A DNA stretch of 64,000 bases from Alicyclobacillus sp. (lineage in GTDB: Bacteria > Bacillota > Bacilli > Alicyclobacillales > Alicyclobacillaceae), in assembly GCA_023511295.1 (NCBI GenBank), contig JAIMBT010000013.1, positions 51,831-115,830 on the forward strand. Direction: 5' to 3'. The notes beneath the pieces are model-generated. The model saw only the letters and a program-made list of their open reading frames with translations. It was not told the DNA's origin and ran no database searches. How positions within the stretch are numbered: position 1 is the first letter of the stretch; every line of letters starts with the position of its first letter. Below are positions 51,654-60,604 of the stretch, in pieces. A program made the translations under genes and the position numbers.

Positions 51654-53048
51654 CTATCCCAGCATCGCCTGGGGCGGTTCCATCTGCGCCCGAGATCGGA
51701 GCGTCGCTTCGTACCGCCGGCGCGGCGGCAGGTGCGTGGTATGCCCGAGAACGCCGTACACCAGCCCGGTTCCGGTCGCGGGCACCACCGTGATCGGCTT
51801 CTGCAAGGCCGCACCAATCCGCTCCACCGTGTAGTCGTCGAGGAGGACATCCGCCTCGTCCTTCAGCAGGATGTCCGGCAGCAGGATGGTGTCGTACGCT
51901 CCCACCTTACCCTGCAACTGGGCGACGATGTCGGTTCCCGTCAGCAAGCCGGTCACGGTCACATGATGCCCGTAAAAGTCATTGATGATAGGAAATACCT
52001 CGTACGTCAATCCCGGTGTCCCGTCGAGCCGCGACAGCGACTGCCGAATCGTCCGCTCCGCGGATACGCCGGTTACGACCGCGACGCGACGCGCCCCCCC
52101 ACCGGAGACGCTTCTCGGCGCGTTCGGCCAACTTTCCTCCAACTCGTCCAAAAACGTCCGAATGACGCCGACGCCGTTTTCCGTCTGCGCGAATTCATCG
52201 TAGAAATCTCCCGGCGGGACGTCCATCCCTGCGAGGACGTAGAATTCGTCCGCCGCATGAACGAACGATACGCCGAGTTCTGCACGTATCCGGTGTTGCC
52301 ACTCGGACACCTGCTCGATGACTCGCCGCGACTCCTCCGGCGTACACGGCCGCAAAGAGTGCAGGCCGCGCCGGTGTTTCGTCAAGCCGACGGGGACCAC
52401 GGACAGCGTGCGAACCGCGGGGTAGTAGCGCACGAGATCACCGATGGTCCGGTCCAGCTCGTCCCCATCATTCCACTCCGGACAGAGCACAATCTGGGTA
52501 TTCATCTCAATCCCGCCGGATGCCAACCGCTCAATCTGGTTCAAGATCTCTCCTGAGCGCTTGTTGGCCAGCATCCGGACCCGCAATTGCGGATTGGTGG
52601 TGTGCACGGACACGTTCAGCGGTGACATCTTCAGATCAATGATGCGCTGCAGATCTTCGTCCTTAACGTTCGTCAGGGTGACGAAGTTCCCGTGTAAAAA
52701 GGATAACCGGTAGTCGTCGTCCCGGACGTTCAGCGTCTGGCGCATGTTCGTCGGAATCTGGTCGACAAAGCAGAACACGCACTTATTGTGGCAGAGCTTG
52801 ACGCGGTCGACGGTTGGGTTCTCCCAATCGACGCCGAGACCCTCGTCATACGACTTCTCGACTTCGATGACCCATTGTTCCCCGTCGGGCTTCCGAACCT
52901 CGAGCTCCATCTGCTCCGTGGCCAGCGCGAATTGCAAGTCCACAATATCTCGAATGGCCTGTCCATTGATGGATATCAACTCATCGCCGGCAGCCAGTTC
53001 CAGTTCCTCCGCCAGGGACCCCGGGTGCACCCGTTGGATCTTCGGCAA
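51654..53048 (-). CDS. PDZ / radical-SAM-like / DUF512 protein
   Basis: Conserved protein of unknown function with a PDZ-like N-terminal domain (about residues 1-70: VHPGSLAEELELAAGDELISINGQ, cited as PGSLAEEL and GDELISING), a CxxxCxxC iron-sulfur motif (CHNKCVFC) with FVDQIP typical of radical-SAM-type folds, and a C-terminal DUF512 domain ending about 40 residues before the stop. It probably binds a [4Fe-4S] cluster; substrate unknown. The start is uncertain: TTG 53048 has GGGAG 10 nt upstream and fits the PDZ start; TTG 53075 adds nine residues. In many clostridia and related bacteria this gene also neighbours der. Confidence 0.85.
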   Translation of the reverse strand: MPKIQRVHPGSLAEELELAAGDELISINGQAIRDIVDLQFALATEQMELEVRKPDGEQWVIEVEKSYDEGLGVDWENPTVDRVKLCHNKCVFCFVDQIPTNMRQTLNVRDDDYRLSFLHGNFVTLTNVKDEDLQRIIDLKMSPLNVSVHTTNPQLRVRMLANKRSGEILNQIERLASGGIEMNTQIVLCPEWNDGDELDRTIGDLVRYYPAVRTLSVVPVGLTKHRRGLHSLRPCTPEESRRVIEQVSEWQHRIRAELGVSFVHAADEFYVLAGMDVPPGDFYDEFAQTENGVGVIRTFLDELEESWPNAPRSVSGGGARRVAVVTGVSAERTIRQSLSRLDGTPGLTYEVFPIINDFYGHHVTVTGLLTGTDIVAQLQGKVGAYDTILLPDILLKDEADVLLDDYTVERIGAALQKPITVVPATGTGLVYGVLGHTTHLPPRRRYEATLRSRAQMEPPQAMLG

Positions 53049-53182
53049 CCTGCATGCACTCCCATCCGGATTCAATTCTCACCCATTATGCGGGAGAGTG
53101 GATGCGCCGTCAAATCGCGCGTTTCCTCCGCTGGACCAGGATGGTGACAGCGGCGGACCGTACCCAGCGGGCGGCCACGGCA

Positions 53183-53208
53183 AAGCCGCGTCGCACGCGA
53201 CGCGGCTT
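53183..53208 (-). terminator. Hairpin after the S1-domain gene
   Basis: AAGCCGCGTCG and CGACGCGGCTT, perfect 11-bp arms with a 4-nt loop, 30 nt after the stop at 53240, followed by TTTG on the minus strand. Confidence 0.6.
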
Positions 53209-53239
53209 GGGAGTCCGTGAGATGAAGATGGCGCTGCCC

Positions 53240-54391
53240 TCACTGTTTCTTGAACAGATCTCGGAACAGGTCGCCGATGGTTGCACCGGTGCCGCCGTCG
53301 TCTTGGATGGCGTGATGGTGCCGCGGCGCTTCCCGGCGCGGTGGGCGGTCGTTGGACGCGTCCTTCAAGGACAGCGAGATGCGCTGACGCTCCGGCTCGA
53401 TGGACAGAATTCGAACCTTGACCTCCTGTCCTTCCTCCAAGACGTCCGCAGGATGTGCCACGTGTTGGTGCGAGATCTGCGACACGTGGACCAAGCCTTC
53501 CAAGCCAGGCTTCAGCTCCACAAAGGCGCCGAAATCGACGATTCTGCGCACAATACCTGTCACGACATCGCCCGGGCGAAACTCCTCCACGCCTTCTTCC
53601 CACGGGCTTGGCTGCGCTTCGCGCATAGACAACGATACACGACCTGCCTCCGGGTCGACCTTGAGAATCTTGACCTTCACCGTATCGCCCGGCTTGACGA
53701 CGTCTTCCGGGTGGTCCACATGGTGCCAGGCCAGTTCGGACACGTGCACCAGACCGTCCACACCCCCGACGTCGACGAATGCGCCGAAGTTCGTCAAGCG
53801 CTGGACCGTGCCGGTGACAACGGAGCCGACCGGCAAAGACCGCAAGGTCTGCGCCACGCTGATCTCATACTCTTCATCCAACACGGCCTTGCGCGAGAGG
53901 ATGAGTTTGTTGTTCTCGGGGTCAATCTCCACGACCTTCACGCGGATGGTTTGCCCCTTGAATGACTCCAAGTCTTCGACGAACTTCCGGTCTACCAACG
54001 ATGCAGGGATGAAGCCGCGAACCCCGACGTCCGTCACCAAGCCGCCCTTGACCACGTCCTGAACGGTCACTTCGAACGAGGAACCGGACTCGAATCGCCG
54101 TTGCAGGTCTGCCCACGCTTGCTCCGCCGCAGCTTCGCGCTTGGACAGCACAATGACATGGTCCTCTTCGTCAATCTTCAGGACCTTGGTCTGCACTTCA
54201 TCGCCCACAGAGCACACCTCAGACGGGTGTTCAATGCGGAGCGCGGACAACTCTCGAATTGGGATGATGCCCTGATAGGCGTGTCCGATATCCAAAACGA
54301 CCTTTTTGTCGTCGATCTCGGTCACTCGCCCCGTCACCACGTCGCCCGGCTGGACGGTGGACTGTGTTACTTCACGTGTCTCCTCTGACAT
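53240..54391 (-). CDS. rpsA: S1 RNA-binding domain protein (30S ribosomal protein S1 homologue, YpfD type)
   Basis: Four S1 (OB-fold) domains in series, about residues 15-85, 102-168, 188-257 and 273-343, each with the GxVxxxxxxGaFVdl-type pattern (for example GTVQRLTNFGAFVDVGG). It is shorter than the six-domain E. coli S1 and corresponds to B. subtilis YpfD, which is not an essential ribosome subunit but associates with RNA. The C-terminal 40 residues are charged (His/Arg-rich) with a final DLFRDLFKKQ helix. It follows plsC and cmk, the ypfA-cmk-ypfD order of B. subtilis. Confidence 0.95.
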   Translation of the reverse strand: MSEETREVTQSTVQPGDVVTGRVTEIDDKKVVLDIGHAYQGIIPIRELSALRIEHPSEVCSVGDEVQTKVLKIDEEDHVIVLSKREAAAEQAWADLQRRFESGSSFEVTVQDVVKGGLVTDVGVRGFIPASLVDRKFVEDLESFKGQTIRVKVVEIDPENNKLILSRKAVLDEEYEISVAQTLRSLPVGSVVTGTVQRLTNFGAFVDVGGVDGLVHVSELAWHHVDHPEDVVKPGDTVKVKILKVDPEAGRVSLSMREAQPSPWEEGVEEFRPGDVVTGIVRRIVDFGAFVELKPGLEGLVHVSQISHQHVAHPADVLEEGQEVKVRILSIEPERQRISLSLKDASNDRPPRREAPRHHHAIQDDGGTGATIGDLFRDLFKKQ

Positions 54392-54521
54392 ACCATGCCC
54401 TCCTCATTCAACAGCATCATTTTATCACGACCCCAAGGCAGAACGCCAATCACATCCATCGGTTCATCGTGGATGGGCGAGGTGGGCCTCACACCCACTC
54501 CAGCCCGCCTCGCAATCGGCA

Positions 54522-55136
54522 TCACCCGGGAGCGGATTGGTGTACGCCGCGCTCGTACAGGTTGCGGATCTGTGTCATCAGTTTGTCCAATAAGACGTCG
54601 TTCGTGTCATCCGGACTTGCCACGAGCGGTGGGCCAAACCGCACGGTGAGCCGCTTCCGGAACCCGTACGGGCCAATCACCGCGCACGGCACAATCGGGC
54701 ATTCAGCCAACCGGGCAATCAGCGCCACACCCGGCTTACCCGGGCCCAGACGGCCGGTTTTCGAGCGATGACCCTCTGGAAAAATCACCAAACAACCACC
54801 GTTCTTCGGCACTTCGACCGCTCGGCGCAAGCCGGCACGGTCGTTCCCGCCGCGGCGAATGGGAATCGCACCAAGGTAGCGGATGAGCGGCGTGATCACT
54901 GGGATGTGAAACAACTCGTCCTTGGCCAGAAACTGCACGAACCGCGGCACGGAGGCGCCAATCACAAACGGGTCCAAGTTGTGGATATGGTTCGACGCGA
55001 TGATGCAGGGGCCGGACGCTGGAACATACGATGCGGCTTCTACTTTCCACCGAAAGAGCAGGGATAGGCCGTGAACCACCGTGAAGCGCGCCGCCCTGTA
55101 CAGGATGGAATGCTGGCGGATGACCCTATTCGACAC
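54522..55136 (-). CDS. plsC: 1-acylglycerol-3-phosphate acyltransferase
   Basis: Lysophosphatidate acyltransferase making phosphatidic acid. The catalytic motif is ASNHIHNLDPFVIG (NHxxxxD), followed by GAIPIRRGG and FPEGHRSKTGRL, a variant of the FPEGTRS box, then VPCAVIGPYGF. An N-terminal hydrophobic stretch (TVVHGLSLLFRW) may anchor it to the membrane. 204 residues. GTG 55136 was preferred to GTG 55139 because GGGGAGG gives it 6 nt spacing; both overlap the end of cmk. It joins gpsA and plsY in the same region. Confidence 0.93.
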   Translation of the reverse strand: MSNRVIRQHSILYRAARFTVVHGLSLLFRWKVEAASYVPASGPCIIASNHIHNLDPFVIGASVPRFVQFLAKDELFHIPVITPLIRYLGAIPIRRGGNDRAGLRRAVEVPKNGGCLVIFPEGHRSKTGRLGPGKPGVALIARLAECPIVPCAVIGPYGFRKRLTVRFGPPLVASPDDTNDVLLDKLMTQIRNLYERGVHQSAPG

Positions 55137-55815
55137 CACGGACCTCCCCTGCCCACTCGAGGATTTCCTGCACAACGGCCTCCACCGGCTTTCCCGTAGA
55201 ATCCAGGATGCGCGCGTCTGGTGCAGGGCGCAACGGGGCGACGTGACGGGATGCGTCCTGCGCGTCTCGCTCGTCGATGGCCCGCTGCAGGTCGGACAAA
55301 CGGACCTCATGACCTTTGGCACGCAGTTCTTGGGCTCGCCGTGCGGCACGCTCCGCCAAGCTAGCCGTGAGGAAGACCTTCAACGCTGCGTTTGGCAGCA
55401 CCACGGTTCCGATGTCGCGTCCGTCCATGACGACCCCCTGGTGTTCCGATAACTGCCGTTGGATGCGCGTCAATTCGGTGCGCACGCGCGGATGAGCGGA
55501 CAGTGGGGAGACCACCGAGGAAACCTCCGGCGTGCGAAGTTCGTCCTGTACCGGAACGCCGTCCACCAAGATCTGCAGGGTATCGTCTGACCGGCGCTCG
55601 AAGGAGAGGGGATGTCGGTTGAGCAGGTCGACAATCGCGGATTCGTCGTCCGTAGGAACGCCGTATTTGACGGCTAGATACGCCGCTGCCCGGTACATCG
55701 CACCGGTATCGACATACAGGAGACCGAGTCGCCGCGCGACAGTCTTCGCGACGGTACTCTTCCCCGCTCCTGCCGGCCCATCGATTGCAATGGTCAGGTG
55801 AGATGCCACAGACAC
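55126..55815 (-). CDS. cmk: Cytidylate kinase
   Basis: Phosphorylates CMP and dCMP for nucleotide and phospholipid precursor supply. P-loop IDGPAGAGKSTVAK at about residues 11-24, YVDTGAMYRA, VVMDGRDIGTVV and the lid arginines in RAARRAQEL are all present. 229 residues is normal. ATG 55815 begins the gene; downstream it overlaps plsC by about 10 nt. In B. subtilis cmk also precedes the S1-domain gene ypfD; here plsC lies between them. Confidence 0.97.
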   Translation of the reverse strand: MSVASHLTIAIDGPAGAGKSTVAKTVARRLGLLYVDTGAMYRAAAYLAVKYGVPTDDESAIVDLLNRHPLSFERRSDDTLQILVDGVPVQDELRTPEVSSVVSPLSAHPRVRTELTRIQRQLSEHQGVVMDGRDIGTVVLPNAALKVFLTASLAERAARRAQELRAKGHEVRLSDLQRAIDERDAQDASRHVAPLRPAPDARILDSTGKPVEAVVQEILEWAGEVRGVE

Positions 55816-55887
55816 TTCCTCCAGCTCGTAGGGTCGTCGGACACGTAGTGCCCCGCGCGCTCAATTCCGTACGAGCATATCACAGCG

Positions 55888-56412
55888 TCAATCCGTGCCG
55901 CAACCGCGCCGGCTTCCCGCCCGAATCGGCCGAAACGTATGCGCCCTGCCAGACGGGATGAAGACCACCTCATCCTCCTCCAAAAACGTGCGGCATCCAC
56001 CCGCTTCCTCGATGGTGATGGCGACGGTGTGCTTGGAGGCGTTGCACACCCGGATGGTTTGACGCGTTGGGGCTGTGACCCGAAGGTGCGGCCCAGATTG
56101 AAATGCGGCGAGGGGCTGTCCGCCGACGCGGACGGTCACCAGAGGGTCCGTCTGCTCAGGGGAAAGGTACAGGTCGACAGCGGTGACGGCCCGACTTTCC
56201 AAGGGGGGTGCGGTGGGTCGGGCCGTCTGAACCGTCATCACGCGCTGCGCCTGAGCCGAGAGCCACTGGATTCTGCCACAAAGTTGAACCGCGCACAAGC
56301 AACCGGCGCAAGTCCCAGCCAGCGCGGGCAACCGCCATCCCGACCAAGCCTGCATCTTGGAGTTCGTGCCCTTCGGCCGTCTACCCCACCAGCGGAACAC
56401 GCCACTCCTCAC
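55888..56412 (-). CDS. Hypothetical membrane-anchored protein
   Basis: 174 residues with one N-terminal hydrophobic segment (about 27-52, with several cysteines: AGTCAGCLCAVQLCG) and an extracytoplasmic part that looks like a beta-sandwich: SRAVTAVDLYLSP, TIRVCNASKHTVAITIEEAGG and EDEVVFIPSGRAHTFRPI. The pattern of short beta strands with valine/threonine and a final cupredoxin-like IPSGRAHTF suggests a secreted beta domain, but no metal ligands can be assigned. GTG 56412 follows GGAGG by 8 nt. It occupies the position of B. subtilis ypfB, between ypfA and cmk, without visible similarity that I can name. Confidence 0.65.
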   Translation of the reverse strand: MRSGVFRWWGRRPKGTNSKMQAWSGWRLPALAGTCAGCLCAVQLCGRIQWLSAQAQRVMTVQTARPTAPPLESRAVTAVDLYLSPEQTDPLVTVRVGGQPLAAFQSGPHLRVTAPTRQTIRVCNASKHTVAITIEEAGGCRTFLEEDEVVFIPSGRAHTFRPIRAGSRRGCGTD

Positions 56413-56434
56413 ACCTCACTCCTCCGTCCGGCGT

Positions 56435-57091
56435 TCAAGGGATTTCAACGTCTCGACCAAACATCTCCAATAGATAGCGCTGACGCCAGAACGTGAACTG
56501 GATGATCTTCTGTCGGACGGCTTCGCGCATCTCCTGAAACTGCAGGGAACAGACGCAGACTCCTTCTTCATTGGGCTCGCCGACGCGGACCACCAGACAT
56601 TCCACATCCACCGGAAATCCTTCCTTTGGAAGGGTGAACTTGCACCCCAGCACGTCTCCGGGATGAACCGGCGTACCTTTGGGAATCCATACGCCGATGC
56701 CGCCCCCGCTGATATCCTTCGAGCGCACATTCAGCGCCTGGCGGCGTTGGCCAATTTCCAGTCGAACGGGCAGGTCGGCGGCCACGCGCACGAATTCCCG
56801 CCGTTGCTGGCGTATAATCTCCTGCGGTTTCGGCCGACTCACCACCCACGTCGCAGGGTGGTCCAGCACGGACACGATTTGCGTGGAAAACATACAGAGT
56901 GCACCGTCGTTCGCATGGTACTCCAGCCAGAATGGCCCGACCGCCGCAAACGGCGTGCCGTCCGTGTGCAGGGGCGGCTCAATCTGCAAACCATCTGGCC
57001 GCGTGTCCACCAAACGCGACCTGTAGAAGGGATCTGCCTCCCGAACGGGACGGATGCGCAGTACTTGGCCAGTTGCCGGTAGGGACACCAT
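56435..57091 (-). CDS. ypfA: PilZ-domain protein (YpfA/MotI type)
   Basis: Two-domain cyclic-di-GMP receptor of the YcgR/YpfA class, 218 residues: an N-terminal flagellar-brake-like domain (about 1-90) and a PilZ domain (about 93-205). Both cyclic-di-GMP signatures are seen: RxxxR (R98-EFV-R102) and DxSxxG (DISGGG, 126-131). In B. subtilis YpfA (MotI/DgrA) acts as a molecular clutch that disengages the flagellar motor, so this gene implies such signalling here. ATG 57091 follows AAGGAG at an unusual 11 nt. Position after ypeB and before cmk matches B. subtilis. Confidence 0.9.
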   Translation of the reverse strand: MVSLPATGQVLRIRPVREADPFYRSRLVDTRPDGLQIEPPLHTDGTPFAAVGPFWLEYHANDGALCMFSTQIVSVLDHPATWVVSRPKPQEIIRQQRREFVRVAADLPVRLEIGQRRQALNVRSKDISGGGIGVWIPKGTPVHPGDVLGCKFTLPKEGFPVDVECLVVRVGEPNEEGVCVCSLQFQEMREAVRQKIIQFTFWRQRYLLEMFGRDVEIP

Positions 57092-57244
57092 CGTATGCAG
57101 GGCTCCTTCGACGGAGCAGCGTCGGCCCATCGACCATCCGCAAACTCCCCAGCTTTTGTCCCTCCATTATACTGTGTCTATGGAAGTCGAAGGAACCCCT
57201 GTGACCCACAATGCGTCGCATTCGCAGCGGGTCGTTGGACGGGC

Positions 57245-58549
57245 CTACTGCAACTGTTCGACGGAGAGCTGCGTTCCGTCGTGCGCATCCATCGTGACCC
57301 GGTACGTCTCGTCGTCGTGCGTACCGAGAAATTCCCACGCCGAATGCACCATTCCGCTGGTATCGTGCAAGACGACGGGTCGAGCCGATTCCACGTGCAG
57401 CTGCGGATTCAACTTCGCTCGGAGCGCGCTCTCCGAAAAAACGCGGGTCGGCGCCGTGGTTGGCAATGCGCGCACGAACGACGACCGTCCGTCATACCCG
57501 ATGACATTCCCTGTATCCAACGCGACGTAGACCGAAATCGGGGCATCCACAACCCAACCGCCTGCACGCCACGGAACCATGACGTAATAGCCCGTATGGT
57601 CGTATTGGGTCGCGCGCTCGACGTCCAACCGGTTGTAGCCGCGCTGACTGGCCCAATTCTTCGCCCTGTCCTCGGCCTCGGCGAACCCGTATTGGTCGTT
57701 TTGAGGCTTCGCGTCGATATGGAAGTCAAGCACGTTGCCCCCGCGCTGTGACACCGTCGCCCGAATCGGTCCGAGATGAGAAGACCCAGTGACAATGTAA
57801 ATGGGTGTACGCCCGCCCAAGCGAGACGGCGTGGCTCGCCAATCTTTCTGTGCCGCCAGGCCGGTCCAGCGCACGACCCGCGAGATCGCTTCGGGCCCCG
57901 AAATCGGTTTGCCCGCAGGAGCCACCCGCGACTCCGGTGCGGACGTCTGCTTCGAAACCTCCGCCGCCTCCGTAAACGAAGCCAGTTTGCCGTCCATCGT
58001 TTGAAATCCGTTGACAATCTGGTTATCGCCCTTTGGGTTTTGGGCAGCCTTCTCTGCACTCAACCAGCCGAGTCCCTTGTTCAACACCTCGGTCTGAACG
58101 CGCGCGAGTTGGTCGTTCAACTGCTTCGATTCCGTGTAATAGTGCTGTAGGGTCGTCTGGCCTTGTGCCTTCGCCAGCGACTCTGGGTGTAACATCCACG
58201 TCGCTGCCTGCGACGAGAGCGACGCCAAGTAGGCTTGGGTGTTGTGCATCGGCATCAGCTGCAGCGGCAGTCGAGAAACCTCCAGCTGCGCCCCGTAGGA
58301 CAGGCGCCATACGTCCGCAGCAATCGCTCGCGTCCCGCTCGGTTCACTGCTTACCTGCGCTTCCCCCAGCCTCTCGGTGATCTCCTGCATATCGGCCACC
58401 AACCCGTGAAACGCCCCGGCGTACTGAGCCTCCGTCTCGGACGCGAGCGCACTGCGTTCCTGCACCAGGTTATGCGTCCATACACCCACGCCGGCACCGA
58501 CCGCAAGAACCCCGATGACGGGCAACGCAATCCAGGTCGTACGGTGCAA
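57245..58549 (-). CDS. ypeB: Germination protein YpeB
   Basis: Inner-spore-membrane protein that stabilises and localises the cortex-lytic enzyme SleB until germination. A signal-anchor (about residues 6-24, IALPVIGVLAVGAGVGVW) is followed by a long helical domain and, from about residue 225, PepSY-type repeats ending in the typical GTHDDETYRV and DGTQLSVEQL. 434 residues, near the B. subtilis 450. I chose TTG 58549 because AAAGGAGG lies 9 nt upstream and the frame before it is not conserved. SleB, normally encoded immediately upstream, is absent from the window. A sigma-G-like promoter precedes the gene. Confidence 0.93.
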   Translation of the reverse strand: MHRTTWIALPVIGVLAVGAGVGVWTHNLVQERSALASETEAQYAGAFHGLVADMQEITERLGEAQVSSEPSGTRAIAADVWRLSYGAQLEVSRLPLQLMPMHNTQAYLASLSSQAATWMLHPESLAKAQGQTTLQHYYTESKQLNDQLARVQTEVLNKGLGWLSAEKAAQNPKGDNQIVNGFQTMDGKLASFTEAAEVSKQTSAPESRVAPAGKPISGPEAISRVVRWTGLAAQKDWRATPSRLGGRTPIYIVTGSSHLGPIRATVSQRGGNVLDFHIDAKPQNDQYGFAEAEDRAKNWASQRGYNRLDVERATQYDHTGYYVMVPWRAGGWVVDAPISVYVALDTGNVIGYDGRSSFVRALPTTAPTRVFSESALRAKLNPQLHVESARPVVLHDTSGMVHSAWEFLGTHDDETYRVTMDAHDGTQLSVEQLQ

Positions 58550-58589
58550 CGGACAACGCCTCCTTTGCGGACCATCCCCCGATGAGACG

Positions 58590-58619
58590 TATTGTGAGCC
58601 ACCGGACGCAAAATATGCC
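58590..58619 (-). promoter_or_regulatory. Candidate sigma-G promoter of ypeB
   Basis: GGCATA (58619-58614), 17-nt spacer, CACAATA (58596-58590), close to the sigma-G pattern TGHATA-N17-CATAMTA. Start about 58583, 34 nt before ypeB. B. subtilis sleB-ypeB is sigma-G controlled. Confidence 0.45.
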
Positions 58620-58639
58620 TGTCCAAGTTGGACAGGCAT
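58610..58639 (-). terminator. Terminator after the zinc-ribbon gene
   Basis: ATGCCTGTCCAA and TTGGACAGGCAT, 12-bp inverted repeat with a 1-nt centre (so about 10 bp can pair), followed by ATTTT on the minus strand. The ypeB -35 box overlaps its downstream arm. Confidence 0.6.
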
Positions 58640-58693
58640 CTCGTGCAAGATTCCTTGGGTTGTACGCTTTTTCCATCCGGGCGTAAAACCGGT

Positions 58694-58900
58694 TCAGCCG
58701 AGCGATTCAATCTCAAAGTCGTCTTCGTTATCGCACAAACACCGCTTGAAGCCCGTCTCGATATGTCCCCGGGCATCGCGAACTCCGCGCAGAATAAACG
58801 TCTCGCCGCATTTCCGGCAACGGATATGCACCTTGACGCGTTGAGTCGTCAGCGCCACGTCGTCGTTCACTCCTTCGGACACGAGTGTCTCCGACCGCAT
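58694..58900 (-). CDS. Small putative zinc-binding protein
   Basis: 68-residue protein with four cysteines arranged CRKCGETF ... KRCLCDNEDDFE, a CxxC plus CxC pattern about 24 residues apart, suggesting a small zinc-ribbon. Between them are charged, probably exposed residues. ATG 58900 follows GGGGGG by 10 nt. Function unknown; it could be a transcription or RNA-binding accessory factor. It lies between gudB and ypeB with a terminator after it, so it seems to be an independent small gene; no family was recognised with certainty. Confidence 0.6.
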   Translation of the reverse strand: MRSETLVSEGVNDDVALTTQRVKVHIRCRKCGETFILRGVRDARGHIETGFKRCLCDNEDDFEIESLG

Positions 58901-59091
58901 GTCGTGTGAACCCCCCAAACTGTGCAAAGAACACGTTTAGTATGTGCCATTCACCGAAACGGTAAACTTCCATTGGCATCTAAAGTTCTCCGCTACATGA
59001 CAAAATCCTCCCGCTTCCGAGAGAATGTTGTCCGTTCATGCGCGAGCGGAAGGATACCGTGGCGAGGCGCCATCCCAGTGGGTTCGCTGCG

Positions 59092-60369
59092 TTACACCCA
59101 GCCTCGCCACTTGGCCGATTCCGCCATCCGGCGCACGCCCACAATGTACGCCGCCAAGCGCATGTCGACGCCGTAGTGATGGGCCGCTTCATACACGCCT
59201 GTAAAGCTCGCGCGCATCGAGTCGACGAGGCGCCGGTCCACTTCTTCATCCGTCCAATACAGACCTTGGTTGTTTTGCACCCATTCGAAGTACGAGACGA
59301 TGACGCCCCCTGCGTTCCCGAGCACATCCGGCACCAGCAGCACACCGCGGTCGGCGAGAATTTTCGTCGCGGTCAGAGTGGTGGGGCCGTTCGCCGCTTC
59401 CACGACGATATCTGCCGAAATTCTCGGCGCGTTGTCCTGCGTAATCTGGTTTTCAATCGCTGCCGGAATGAGAATGTCACACGGCTTTTCCAGCAGTTCT
59501 TTGTTCGTGATGGTCTGTTTAAATAGTTTCGTGACCGTGCCGAACGAATCGCGACGTTCGAGAAGATCCGGAATATCTAAACCCGCCTCGTCGTATAGAG
59601 CCCCGTACGCATCGGAAATACCGACCACGCGCGCACCCGTTTCGAACATCGCCTGTGCAATGTAGCTGCCCACGTTGCCAAACCCTTGCACAATCACCCG
59701 CGCCCCGTCTAGGGTGCGTCCACGCAGACGAGCGGCCTCTTCCGCGCAGATCATCACACCGCGCGCCGTGGCTCGTTCCCTGCCTCGGCTTCCGCCCAAG
59801 ACCAGCGGCTTGCCGGTGATGAAACCCGGGGAATCAAACTCCCGAATGTGCGAGTATTCGTCCAGCATCCAGGCCATGTTTTGCGAGTTGCTGAAGACGT
59901 CCGGTGCCGGGATGTCCTTCGTGGGCCCGACAATCTGGCTGATGGCCCGAACATAGGCGCGGCTCAATCGCTCAATCTCAGCAAAGGACATCTGCCGCGG
60001 GTCACACACGATGCCGCCCTTTCCGCCGCCGTACGGAAGATTCGCGATGCCGCATTTGATGGACATCCAGATGGACAGTGCCTTTATCTCGTCTTCCGTC
60101 ACGTCCGGGTGCAGGCGAATCCCGCCCTTGGTCGGACCCACCGCGTCGTTGTGTTGTGCGCGGTACCCGGTGAACACCTGGACACTGCCGTCGTCCATGC
60201 GCACCGGAAAGCGCACGGTCAACACCCGCAACGGTTCCTTTAACAGTTCATACATACCCTCCGGCATCCCAAGACGCTGGAGCGCCTCCGCCACCACCGC
60301 CTGCGTGCTGGAGAGCACGTCCACATTTTCAGCCACCGCTTGTTCGGAAACTGGGCCCTGAATTGACAT
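59092..60369 (-). CDS. gudB: NAD-specific glutamate dehydrogenase
   Basis: Catabolic glutamate dehydrogenase linking glutamate to 2-oxoglutarate. Seen: GGIRLHPDVTEDE and the catalytic-lysine motif LPYGGGKGGIVCDPR, PAPDVFSNSQNMAWM, GFGNVGSYIAQ (NAD loop) and AANGPTT. 425 residues equals RocG/GudB. No in-frame duplication near the active site as in cryptic B. subtilis gudB is visible, so the enzyme should be active. ATG 60369 follows AAAGGTGG by 7 nt and has its own vegetative promoter. Place near ypeB agrees with B. subtilis gudB. Confidence 0.95.
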   Translation of the reverse strand: MSIQGPVSEQAVAENVDVLSSTQAVVAEALQRLGMPEGMYELLKEPLRVLTVRFPVRMDDGSVQVFTGYRAQHNDAVGPTKGGIRLHPDVTEDEIKALSIWMSIKCGIANLPYGGGKGGIVCDPRQMSFAEIERLSRAYVRAISQIVGPTKDIPAPDVFSNSQNMAWMLDEYSHIREFDSPGFITGKPLVLGGSRGRERATARGVMICAEEAARLRGRTLDGARVIVQGFGNVGSYIAQAMFETGARVVGISDAYGALYDEAGLDIPDLLERRDSFGTVTKLFKQTITNKELLEKPCDILIPAAIENQITQDNAPRISADIVVEAANGPTTLTATKILADRGVLLVPDVLGNAGGVIVSYFEWVQNNQGLYWTDEEVDRRLVDSMRASFTGVYEAAHHYGVDMRLAAYIVGVRRMAESAKWRGWV

Positions 60370-60415
60370 CCTACACCCACCTTTCAATGGAAACATATCC
60401 GAGCAGTCCGCCACC

Positions 60416-60444
60416 AGTATACAACGAATCGGACGCACGTCCAA
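60416..60444 (-). promoter_or_regulatory. gudB promoter
   Basis: TTGGAC (60444-60439), 17-nt spacer, TATACT (60421-60416); start about 60409, 40 nt before gudB. Confidence 0.6.
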
Positions 60445-60604
60445 CCTTCCGCGACAGGCCGTTGGCCGTGCGGCCTCGTCGACTCATCCTCGTGCAACCC
60501 CTGTACACAACACAAACGCGCTGCCACCAGACGGACGGTCTGTGTACAGCGCGTAGATTCCACCCCCGGGTGATCTCGCCTGGAACCGCTCGACAGACCC
60601 CGAG

